Below, piece by piece: positions 15,646 through 21,783 of a stretch of DNA of 24,197 nt. Under the pieces are notes generated by a model that worked only from the letters and a program-made list of their open reading frames with translations, did not search any database and had not been told where the DNA came from. Origin of the DNA: an uncultured Eubacteriales bacterium (lineage in GTDB: Bacteria > Bacillota > Clostridia > Oscillospirales > Acutalibacteraceae); the NCBI GenBank assembly GCA_948933715.1, contig CAQZPH010000012.1:1-24197 (forward strand), read 5' to 3'. A program made the translations under genes and the position numbers. Position 1 is the stretch's first letter; the number at the start of each line of letters is the position of its first letter.

Positions 15646-15807
15646 TTACTCTAAACCAAATCTAAAACAATCCATTTCTTTAAGAGCTGTATTACGACCA
15701 GATGAATATGCTTGTCGTTCAAGCATCTTTAAATCTTCTTCGGTCAAAGTTCCGTACCTTAACTTTTCATCTAAATTCATGTCTTTGTACAAAAAATGTT
15801 GTGTCAT
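15646..15807 (-). CDS. Small hypothetical protein
   Basis: Not recognised; 53 residues from ATG 15807, which has a strong AAAGGA site. A longer in-frame form from a TTG at 15906 would add 33 residues (including IRRRLAKYGYKPIKIRK) and is possible, because that stretch looks like real coding sequence. The product is charged and helical. The start region is identical over 23 bp to that of the gene starting at 4115. Confidence 0.5.
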   Translation of the reverse strand: MTQHFLYKDMNLDEKLRYGTLTEEDLKMLERQAYSSGRNTALKEMDCFRFGLE

Positions 15808-15925
15808 ATTTATTTCCTTTCTAATTTTTATCGGTTTATAGCCGTATTTAGCTAATCTTCGTCTTATTTTTTTAACATCATTTAACTCTAAAATATGTAT
15901 GTTCAAAACTATTTATTTACCTCTA

Positions 15926-16255
15926 TTACAGTGATCTTGCTGCTTTTTTTAGACTCTCAATACATTCATCTTTAGATACTAATTTATCAACTTTTCTTGT
16001 ATCAAATCCTATAAATAAATGTTTTTTGTCATACAGATAGCCAGCAAAAAATAGCTGACCAATAAAATTATCAAAAGGATATATATCACTAAAGTAACCT
16101 ACATCCCCAACTGCAGCATGTCTCAACCAACCTTTTGGATCACTATTTAATAGTTCAATGTAACCTGCTAGTACTGAATTGTTATTATCTTTGTCTAGTT
16201 TCTTTACAAGAATTTTCCGGCCATACCAGCTTTTGCCATATATAAACTGCTCCAT
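15926..16255 (-). CDS. Hypothetical protein
   Basis: Not recognised; 109 residues from ATG 16255, chosen because AGAAAGG lies eight bases upstream; the ATG at 16261 is only two bases from it. Soluble, with aromatic-rich beta segments (FIGQLFFAGYLYDKKHLFIG) and a basic C-terminal helix. First gene after a predicted promoter, so possibly the head of the methylase transcript. Confidence 0.6.
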   Translation of the reverse strand: MEQFIYGKSWYGRKILVKKLDKDNNNSVLAGYIELLNSDPKGWLRHAAVGDVGYFSDIYPFDNFIGQLFFAGYLYDKKHLFIGFDTRKVDKLVSKDECIESLKKAARSL

Positions 16256-16296
16256 CTCCATTGCCTTTCTATATATTTTTATATAATTATATTAAT

Positions 16297-16325
16297 ATAA
16301 TATTATAAAAATATAATTTATGCAA
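16297..16325 (-). promoter_or_regulatory. Predicted promoter for the methylase/accessory block
   Basis: On the minus strand TTGCAT and TATTAT are 17 bases apart, about 40 bp before the gene starting at 16255. The region is nearly all A+T, so a chance match is possible. Few clear internal terminators were seen over the next 9 kb of colinear genes. Confidence 0.4.
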
Positions 16326-16331
16326 TAATAT

Positions 16332-17035
16332 TCATTCACTTTTTGTATTTATTGCGCTCTCTAGTCTTTTTTTAGCTATAACAAAATATTGATGATTTAA
16401 TTCAACACCAACAAATTTTCTACCTTGTACAATTGCAGATTCACCAGTAGAGCCACTACCCATAAATGGATCTAGTACTACATCCCCCTCTTGAGATGAA
16501 TTGATAATGAAATTATTGATAATTGATACCGGCTTAACAGTTGGATGCTTATATTTATGTTTATCCTTCGTATTTAAGTGTGTGATGTAATATTTACGCT
16601 TTGTATGATATGTACCTTCCAATCTCACTCCTGTTTCTCGAGCAAAGAAAATATACTCTGTATCAGGTAGATATTTATTGTTACAAGCGGGAACAGGATT
16701 ATCTTTGTGCCAGCTTAGTAAATTCCAATTACATTTTTTTCTTCAAAATAATTTATTAATTGCTGTAATTGGTATTGTGAACAAAAGATATAAATATTTA
16801 TTTTCTTCATAACCCGGCATAGTTCATCTAATATGTCATTGCTGAACCCATTGGTCATATATTCTATTTCTGCGTGCCACTTTCGGTTTTTATAGCCAAA
16901 GGCTCCACCCCCCCCACCTTCTGTCTTAACAATATATGGGGGATCAGTTACAACCAAATCAACTGAATTTTCAGGTAGATTTTTTAACACCTCTACACAA
17001 TCGTCATTAAAAATATTAATTTTGTTAGTATTCAT
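16332..17035 (-). pseudogene. Beta-class DNA methyltransferase, frameshifted
   Basis: Two adjacent frames form one amino-methyltransferase. The first (17035 to 16715) holds catalytic TDPPY (30-34) and ends in NVIGIY after an A7 run at 16734-16740. One base less of reading there continues as CNWNLLSWHKDNPVPACNNK and joins the second frame, which holds the cofactor motif DPFMGSGSTGESA and the end FVGVELNHQYF. The motif order (IV before I) is that of beta-class N6-adenine or N4-cytosine enzymes. The rebuilt protein has about 234 residues. A_AAA_AAT at the junction fits a -1 slippery heptamer, so regulated frameshifting is possible as well as decay. A G8 tract lies near the start. AAAGGA precedes the ATG. 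Confidence 0.8.
16908..16915 (-). repeat. G8 homopolymer in the methyltransferase gene
   Basis: Eight consecutive G on the coding strand encode part of KTEGGGGGAFG, just after DPPY. In AT-rich DNA this stands out; such tracts change length by slipped-strand mispairing. At its present length the frame is open. Confidence 0.85.
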
Positions 17036-17059
17036 TGTTATCCTTTCAATTTTTTCAAT

Positions 17060-17084
17060 AAAAAAAGGATCAATATTGATCCTT
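17060..17084 (-). terminator. Terminator overlapping the end of the C5-methyltransferase gene
   Basis: A perfect palindrome (17065-17084) is followed on the minus strand by seven T. The stop codon of the cytosine methyltransferase lies inside the stem. It separates this gene from the beta-class methyltransferase gene, which has its own binding site 25 bp on. Confidence 0.65.
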
Positions 17085-18353
17085 CTTTTCTTTATTTTCT
17101 ATTCCTAACTTTCGTCCTATCTGTTCAACAACATCAACAGTAACAGCATTTCCAGCCTGTTTGTATAATTGCGAATTGCTTATACCTGCTTTTTTAGCTT
17201 TCTCAAATTGTTCATCTGTAAATCCTTGAAGTCGCCAGCATTCTTTAGGCGTAAGTTTTCTGATAGCCAAAGTATGGTCACTTTCAATTAAAACGCCATG
17301 CCGATCTTGACTAGTTAAAGTAAATGTTGGATCTTCACAATTTTTAAAACGCCGTCCATTCTGACGTTTATTAATCCTATCTGGTGTTAAACAAGGCCTA
17401 TATGCAATTTTAGGGATATTTCCACTTCCACCAGCCGCTTTCAGAGTAGCTGCAATACTATTTTTACTAAATACATTTTGTTCAAAATGCCACCCGTTTT
17501 TAGTAAGACCTTTCAGTGGTCTTTCGACTAAAACTTTAGGTTCTAACCCTCCACCTTGTGCGGTATTAAGTGTTGGCGATAATCCATTAGTGCTATATAT
17601 TCTTCCTCTTTGTGAATTGTTAAATCCTTTTTGTTTGACTATATTTCCAACCTGTCTAACAGCTACTTTGTATGGTCTTTTATAGTCCGTTGCTGTCAAA
17701 GTAGGGGTACATCCCTTGGGAGAAAGTACTATTTGGCTTTGATGGGCTGGATCTTTTACTGACTTCTCATAAACTATTTTTGTCGAAGTAATGTCTCTAC
17801 TTTTTCTGTGGATAGGAAATACTTGTCTGGTACTTGTTCCTCTAAGATGTCCGATAATATAGACTCTTTCTCGGTTTTGAGGGACGACATCGGAAGAGTT
17901 GAGAACTGCCCATTCAGCATCGTACCCGACTTGGTCCATTTCAATGAGGACCCTTGCAAAATCCCACCCTCCATTGCTGGATAAGAGAGCTTTAACATTC
18001 TCCATGATAAGTATGGTAGGTAACGTCTTCTCCCCCCCAATTCGCTCTTCAAGGCATCTGATAACCTCAAAGAACATGGAGCTTCTTCCACCTTTAACAA
18101 TGCCTGTTTGTTTGCCTGCAATGCTGATGTCTTGGCATGGACTGCCGAAGGTCCAAATATCTGCTTCTGGTAACTCGATTCCTTTAACTTCTTTGATGTC
18201 ATGTTCTGTATATTCCCCTTCTGTATTGTAAATTGCTTGATAACTTTTTCTTGCATACTTATCCCACTCTACATAGCCAACACATTGATGCCCAGCCTTT
18301 TCTAGACCAGAACGAAAACCACCAATGCCGGCAAAAAAATCTATAAATCTCAT
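17070..18353 (-). CDS. C5-cytosine DNA methyltransferase (orphan)
   Basis: A 427-residue enzyme that methylates cytosine at carbon 5. The motifs are in standard order: I FIDFFAGIGGF (3-13), IV GSPCQD with catalytic Cys73, VI MENV (117-120), VIII QNRERVYII (159-167), and X QAGNAVTV near 400. The target-recognition region (about 190-370) holds repeated S-P-T-L-type units, common in Dcm-like enzymes. The start is ATG 18353 after GGAG; a TTG four codons earlier is part of the binding site. A G7 tract (18032-18038) encodes part of RIGGEKT. No cognate restriction enzyme is present. Confidence 0.93.
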   Translation of the reverse strand: MRFIDFFAGIGGFRSGLEKAGHQCVGYVEWDKYARKSYQAIYNTEGEYTEHDIKEVKGIELPEADIWTFGSPCQDISIAGKQTGIVKGGRSSMFFEVIRCLEERIGGEKTLPTILIMENVKALLSSNGGWDFARVLIEMDQVGYDAEWAVLNSSDVVPQNRERVYIIGHLRGTSTRQVFPIHRKSRDITSTKIVYEKSVKDPAHQSQIVLSPKGCTPTLTATDYKRPYKVAVRQVGNIVKQKGFNNSQRGRIYSTNGLSPTLNTAQGGGLEPKVLVERPLKGLTKNGWHFEQNVFSKNSIAATLKAAGGSGNIPKIAYRPCLTPDRINKRQNGRRFKNCEDPTFTLTSQDRHGVLIESDHTLAIRKLTPKECWRLQGFTDEQFEKAKKAGISNSQLYKQAGNAVTVDVVEQIGRKLGIENKEKKDQY

Positions 18354-18363
18354 AATTTTCTCC

Positions 18364-18392
18364 AAAATAAAAAACTCTTATAAAAAGAGTTT
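18364..18392 (-). terminator. Terminator-like hairpin in the leader of the C5-methyltransferase gene
   Basis: An 8-bp stem (18372-18379 with 18385-18392), five-base loop and T-rich tail on the minus strand, directly before the GGAG site of the methyltransferase gene. It could end read-through from upstream or act as an attenuator. Confidence 0.5.
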
Positions 18393-18719
18393 CGTAATTC
18401 CAATATTAATTTGTTTTAGTATTTGTTCTAGTGCACATTTCTGTAAAACTTTTTAAAGTCTCACCGTATTATCAGCCTTGATTTTTATGAACTACATGTA
18501 CACTAAAATGCTTTTTTTGGGAGGACACCAAGTAATATTTATCCCATTACAGAGATTAATACCCTACCCAATTTACGTAACTTAGCTCTGTTCAAACTAA
18601 CATTGCCATATGCTTTTAAATCCGATGACAAAATATTAACTGTACAAGCACACACTTCTAGTATCTGCATCCCTAGCTATGACTGTAGAGGTAGACTTAA
18701 ATCCCTTGATGAACTAACA

Positions 18720-18737
18720 CCGTAACTAAAGTTACGG
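18720..18737 (-). other. Right-end hairpin of the IS remnant (possible omega-RNA 3' end)
   Basis: CCGTAAC-TAAA-GTTACGG forms a 7-bp stem with a four-base loop, about 80 bp past the tnpB stop. IS605 elements carry such hairpins at the right end, and the guide RNA of TnpB ends there, with the guide read from DNA just outside (below 18720 on the minus strand). Whether an RNA is made is unknown. Confidence 0.45.
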
Positions 18738-18816
18738 GCTTCTGGGAACGTTGAGGTATTACGACAATATCGCCATATCTAGCTCACAGAACTCAATTAT
18801 TTACCATGGCTAGTTC

Positions 18817-18999
18817 CTAAACAGTTAACTTTGCTTTATTCAAAATACTAATTGCTGCGTTAATATCTCTATCATAATGAGCTTGACACTTAGAACAAGT
18901 CCACTCACGAATGTTTAATAGCTTCTCTACGCTATTATATGCGCATTTTAATATTTTTTTAATATGCCAGACAATTACTTGAGACAACGCAAAAAACAT
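18817..18999 (-). pseudogene. TnpB (IS605 OrfB) C-terminal fragment
   Basis: The end of this 60-codon frame reads IREWTCSKCQAHYDRDINAA, the TnpB zinc-finger half and the last RuvC aspartate block, then ISILNKAK. Full TnpB is about 400 residues. Everything upstream is missing, and the first 30 codons look scrambled: the expected first Cys pair is not intact. Nuclease activity is therefore not expected. Confidence 0.8.
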
Positions 19000-19044
19000 G
19001 TTCTAGTTATACTTCAAAACTTATGTATAACTTAACTTCTTTAG

Positions 19045-20172
19045 CTATGCAGAATGCTTATTCACATACGACCAAAACATATTTTCCATAGTGCGGTATA
19101 GATATCCTTCATAGTCTTTTATCGGTTTACCTTTCTCTTCCCCAACCTTTATCGCATTAAAATATCGTTTAACAGTTAAACTAATCAAATCTCTTAAGTC
19201 TGAATTTTCGTTATCAATTACTAAAAGACTAAGATTACTATCTTTTGGCCGTTGCTTAAGCATCTCTTTTTCAACAGCTTTTTTTGCATTCAAAATAATC
19301 CCGATCAATTTATACATTTGAGCAGGAGTTTTACACCATGAGGCTAAAAAGGCTGTTGCATCATGATTAAGAATATAGCTACCATCTTCATCAGTTTTTG
19401 TCATAAAGGATGCTGCAGAATGAACTAAATCTGAGTTTTGCTGTTCTTGTTCTTTTTGAGAATAATTTTTAGAGGAAAAGTCTAGTGATGTATCAGTATG
19501 TATCTTATTAGTATCTAAGATAGTATAGTCTTGATTGTGTTCGATTTTCGAACTTCCGCTTGTATCAACGGTTTGAGCCTCTTTTTCTGGAAGTTCGATT
19601 TTCGAACTTCCGCTTGTATCAACGGTTTGAGCCTCTTTTTCTGGAAGTTCGATTTTCGAACTTCCGCTTGTATCAACGGTTTGAGCCTCTTTTTCTGGAA
19701 CTGTATTTTTTACAGTTCCTTGTGGCTCTAAGGCTGGAGCATTTTTCTCCATAGACTCATTTTTTGTTGTACTTTCTTGTGTAACTTGAAGATATACATC
19801 TTCTGCTGTAATTTCAGGTTTTAATAAGTACAATCTATTTGGTTTATTTCGTCCCATTCTTTTTTGATAAAGTAAGCCCACTGAAATTAACCGGTCTTTT
19901 ATTTTTCCTAATTTTTCTTTACCGCAATTTAGGAGACGCATCAATTCGTCATTGGTAAAAATAAAGTAGATGTTCCCCTCTTCATCAAACCAATGATTTT
20001 TAATTGATATAGAATTTCTGTCTTTGAGTAATGAGTATGCTACTCTATCATCATTCTTCAATTTTGCATACTTAGGGTTTGTAAAAAGAACCTTAGGCAT
20101 TTGATAAAATTTTTCTACGTAAATTTCATTTACTTTGTAAAAATTAGTTGGTTCTGTTGGTGTAGCAGACAT
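19045..20172 (-). CDS. repA: RepA_N-type plasmid replication initiator
   Basis: Initiator for theta replication, 375 residues. The N-terminal domain (about 10-135) carries the RepA_N hallmarks KFYQMPKVLFTNPKYAKLKN, DRVAYSLLKDR and a winged-helix region (LMRLLNCGKEKLGKIKDRL). A linker (about 140-215) contains three 18-residue repeats (VDTSGSSKIELPEKEAQT type). The C-terminal domain (about 240-375) is host-related in this family. GAGG lies seven bases before the ATG. In this family the origin lies within the rep gene, and the DNA repeats in the linker are the likely origin. The leader carries an antisense RNA candidate that may limit translation. Confidence 0.93.
   Translation of the reverse strand: MSATPTEPTNFYKVNEIYVEKFYQMPKVLFTNPKYAKLKNDDRVAYSLLKDRNSISIKNHWFDEEGNIYFIFTNDELMRLLNCGKEKLGKIKDRLISVGLLYQKRMGRNKPNRLYLLKPEITAEDVYLQVTQESTTKNESMEKNAPALEPQGTVKNTVPEKEAQTVDTSGSSKIELPEKEAQTVDTSGSSKIELPEKEAQTVDTSGSSKIEHNQDYTILDTNKIHTDTSLDFSSKNYSQKEQEQQNSDLVHSAASFMTKTDEDGSYILNHDATAFLASWCKTPAQMYKLIGIILNAKKAVEKEMLKQRPKDSNLSLLVIDNENSDLRDLISLTVKRYFNAIKVGEEKGKPIKDYEGYLYRTMENMFWSYVNKHSA
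19539..19700 (-). repeat. Three 54-bp direct repeats inside repA (candidate origin iterons)
   Basis: Units begin at 19539, 19593 and 19647. Each contains an interrupted palindrome, GTTCGA-TTT-TCGAAC; in units 2 and 3 it extends to 10-bp arms (23 bp in all), while in unit 1 the outer left bases differ. The repeats keep frame and encode 18-residue protein repeats. RepA_N replicons have their origin within the rep gene, so these are likely RepA binding sites. Confidence 0.75.
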
Positions 20173-20174
20173 AT

Positions 20175-20327
20175 TTGTTACCTCATCTTTATAATTTTTT
20201 GTAACAAAAAAGCAGCAGTAACAAGATTTAATAAAACCTTAGACTTGTACTGTTGCTTTCAATAAAGTATCTGCTATAATGAATTTAACAGTAACAAAGC
20301 CAGATAGAGTTTTTAGCAGCTTGTTAC
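20175..20327. repeat. Scattered GTAACAA motifs around the repA leader
   Basis: GTAACAA occurs directly at 20201, 20218 and 20291 and inverted at 20175 and 20321; another inverted copy lies near 20493. Six copies in about 320 bp may be protein or RNA recognition elements. Two are next to GCAGC. Confidence 0.35.
20253..20280 (+). promoter_or_regulatory. Predicted promoter of the antisense RNA
   Basis: TTGCTT (20253-20258) and a perfect TATAAT (20275-20280) are 16 bases apart, with an extended -10 TGC in front. It points away from repA, into its leader. Confidence 0.65.
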
Positions 20328-20370
20328 TTCTGAAGCAACGGTTTTACCAGAACCAATGCTTCTTTTTTTT
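20287..20370 (+). ncRNA. Predicted antisense RNA opposite the repA leader
   Basis: Between the extended -10 promoter and a terminator lies a unit of about 82 nt with no open reading frame. The terminator has a GAAGCA/TGCTTC stem (20332-20337 with 20357-20362), an inner GGTT/AACC stem, and eight T (20363-20370). It lies opposite the untranslated leader of repA, about 115-200 bp from the start codon. RepA_N plasmids such as pSK41 use a small countertranscript of similar size to limit Rep translation. The call rests on promoter, terminator and position. Confidence 0.6.
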
Positions 20371-20451
20371 GCTTTAAATGTTATCTCTATATTAACCCAC
20401 CTTTTTATCCTTAGCAAGGTAGCCCTTACAGAGAGTAGCAAAATCAAATTA

Positions 20452-20457
20452 ATTATA
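20452..20457 (-). promoter_or_regulatory. Candidate -10 box of the repA promoter
   Basis: A perfect TATAAT on the minus strand would start transcription near 20445, giving a repA leader of about 270 nt that spans the antisense RNA unit. No convincing -35 box is present. The 324 bp from 20173 to 20496 hold only these control elements. Confidence 0.4.
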
Positions 20458-20470
20458 GCGTGAGATATGA

Positions 20471-20495
20471 CAGAGACATTATGTCTCTGTTTTTT
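20471..20495 (+). terminator. Second terminator-like hairpin
   Basis: CAGAGACAT-T-ATGTCTCTG followed by six T on the plus strand. It may catch read-through from the antisense RNA before it enters the gene at 20497. Confidence 0.5.
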
Positions 20496-20496
20496 G

Positions 20497-20805
20497 TTAC
20501 ATAGTTTGTTCTTTCCAGTCAGGCGCATATCTATCCACAAAGCGCGCAATTTTATTGGGATGCAAATACATTTTTAGTTCCGTATTACTTAATACCTGAT
20601 TAGATACTTTTAGCCAAAAACTCAAGTCATTAACTTGGCTAAAGGGTTCAGTATTTTGCAACAATTCAAACAACTTATGGAGCAGGGTCGCTCGCATTTT
20701 TTTCTCTTTCTTTGTTTGATACATTATTTTTGGTGAAACAATATCTTTACCTAAACCTAAATATGTATTTTTACTTTTATAATTAATCATTTGTACTTCA
20801 TTCAT
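20497..20805 (-). CDS. DWKE-family protein A (short paralogue)
   Basis: Not recognised; 102 residues. The C-terminal half (about 45-102) matches the C-termini of the proteins at 20883-21392 and 23638-24141: F-x-Q-V-x-D-L-x-FW, a Leu/Tyr-rich helix, then FVDRYAPDWKEQT. The N-terminal half is unrelated to the others, so it looks like a truncated or recombined paralogue. AAAGGA lies seven bases before the ATG. It lies directly upstream of the repA control region. Confidence 0.65.
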   Translation of the reverse strand: MNEVQMINYKSKNTYLGLGKDIVSPKIMYQTKKEKKMRATLLHKLFELLQNTEPFSQVNDLSFWLKVSNQVLSNTELKMYLHPNKIARFVDRYAPDWKEQTM

Positions 20806-20817
20806 TTTTTATTCCTT

Positions 20818-20843
20818 TAATTCAAACAAATAATTCAAACAAA
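20818..20843. repeat. Tandem 13-bp direct repeat
   Basis: TAATTCAAACAAA occurs twice in tandem (20818-20830 and 20831-20843), between the ribosome binding site of the gene at 20805 and the terminator hairpin. Role unknown. Confidence 0.7.
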
Positions 20844-20878
20844 AAACGCCATGTATAGAGAAATACATGGCGTTTTTT
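20841..20878 (-). terminator. Terminator after DWKE-family gene B
   Basis: A perfect 16-bp stem (20841-20856 with 20863-20878), six-base loop, A-run on one side and T-run on the other. It starts 5 bp after the stop of the gene at 20883 and leaves only 35 bp before the next start codon. Confidence 0.85.
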
Positions 20879-20882
20879 GCAA

Positions 20883-21392
20883 TTACTGAGTTACTTCTTT
20901 CCAATCAGGACAATATTTTTCAACAAATGAATCAATCCTATCTTCATTTAGATATTTTGCAAATTCTGATAGTGAATGAATTTTTGCTATTCCTCGTCCC
21001 CAGTAAGGAGCCAATGCCTCTGTATCAGCGGCTGCATAAGGCAAAGTATTATCAAGTAATAGCAACAATTCGTCTGTCATTTCACTACGAATTTCTTCCT
21101 CATTTTGACGACGATCAATTTCAGAAGATAAATATCCGATTGGATATTCTTCATTTAAATAATCCTGAATTTGTTCTCTAAGAGTATCCTGAACTGGGTC
21201 TACTTGCTTCATAAAATCATCAACTGCATCATTTAAAGTATCATTTGCGACAAGAATTGGTGCACTTTGATTTAAGTATCTTGGGCTAATACCAGTTTTA
21301 TCAACATATTCTTCAAAAGCTTTATTTGCTTTTCGATATAACTCAGATTGCATTATATTTTGAACTTCATTTTTTAGTTCTTCTTTTTCCAT
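20883..21392 (-). CDS. DWKE-family protein B
   Basis: Not recognised; 169 residues, acidic, soluble, all helical in appearance. It aligns along its length with the protein at 23638-24141: an N-terminal A-x-x-x-Y-x-x-x-x-GI-x-x-x-Y-x-x-Q-x-x-P block near 24-45, Y-(I/L)-x-E-x-Y-x-I-x-Y near 100, and the C-terminal module ending in FVEKYCPDWKEVT. AGGGAG precedes the ATG, and a terminator follows. The family may be specific to this plasmid group. Confidence 0.7.
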   Translation of the reverse strand: MEKEELKNEVQNIMQSELYRKANKAFEEYVDKTGISPRYLNQSAPILVANDTLNDAVDDFMKQVDPVQDTLREQIQDYLNEEYPIGYLSSEIDRRQNEEEIRSEMTDELLLLLDNTLPYAAADTEALAPYWGRGIAKIHSLSEFAKYLNEDRIDSFVEKYCPDWKEVTQ

Positions 21393-21449
21393 AATTAAAA
21401 CTCCCTAAACAAAATAAGAGTCTTAATATGGTTCAATGTATCTGTTCAT

Positions 21450-21455
21450 ATTATA
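21450..21455 (-). promoter_or_regulatory. Candidate -10 box for DWKE-family gene B
   Basis: A perfect TATAAT on the minus strand lies about 58 bp before the start at 21392. The -35 region is poor. Confidence 0.35.
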
Positions 21456-21470
21456 CCGTATCACTACATT

Positions 21471-21782
21471 TCAATGAGGAGATTTCTTAGCAATTTTCAT
21501 TAAATGTTTTATGTAGGCAATACACTTAATTTCTAATGGCACTAGTAACATACTAAAAAATATAACAGCACCTATTACACATCCCCAAATAGCTAATAAT
21601 TGTATTCCAAGAGAGTTAATACTTAAATTATACGTAAGCATACATAAACAAATAAATCCCAAGGATATAAGAGTAGCATTTAGTAGTAAAATCGGACACA
21701 AAATTAAGGGATCATTCCACACTCGATTTTTGATTTTTACGTATGTAGTTTGTGTATCAGAGTACTCCTTATGAGTAAGCAT
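21471..21782 (-). CDS. Two-helix membrane protein downstream of the fructanase
   Basis: Not recognised; 103 residues with membrane helices at about 26-50 and 56-82 and basic ends. The ATG is one base past the fructanase stop, and its AGGAGG site lies inside the last codons of that gene, so the two are probably co-translated. It could assist secretion or be unrelated. Confidence 0.65.
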   Translation of the reverse strand: MLTHKEYSDTQTTYVKIKNRVWNDPLILCPILLLNATLISLGFICLCMLTYNLSINSLGIQLLAIWGCVIGAVIFFSMLLVPLEIKCIAYIKHLMKIAKKSPH

Positions 21783-21783
21783 G

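Larger units (their letters stand above)
18394..18999 (-). mobile_element. Remnant of an IS200/IS605-family element
   Basis: This 600-bp stretch without an intact gene holds the 3' end of tnpB (18817-18999), about 80 bp of non-coding sequence, and a terminal hairpin at 18720-18737. No tnpA or left end is present, so the copy cannot move by itself. From 18394 to 18719 I see only short decayed frames. The right boundary of the element is probably just beyond the hairpin. Confidence 0.55.

Noticed and set aside
17065..17084. Palindrome as a methylation or restriction site cluster
   Set aside because: The T-run directly after it on the coding strand is better explained by an intrinsic terminator.
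17774..18256. Open frame of 160 codons on the minus strand
   Set aside because: Alternative frame within the C5-methyltransferase gene, whose motifs are intact; no family features.
19539..19700. CRISPR-like array of three repeats
   Set aside because: Repeats are contiguous, with no unique spacers, and lie inside repA in frame.
19531..19754. Plus-strand frames with repeated units
   Set aside because: They arise only from the 54-bp repeats on the non-coding strand of repA.
20313..20549. Open frame of 78 codons on the minus strand in the repA leader
   Set aside because: No ribosome binding site, overlaps the end of the preceding gene and the antisense unit; better explained as an untranslated leader.
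20867..21181. Plus-strand frame of 104 codons
   Set aside because: Antisense to DWKE protein B, which has a good start and a clear paralogue.
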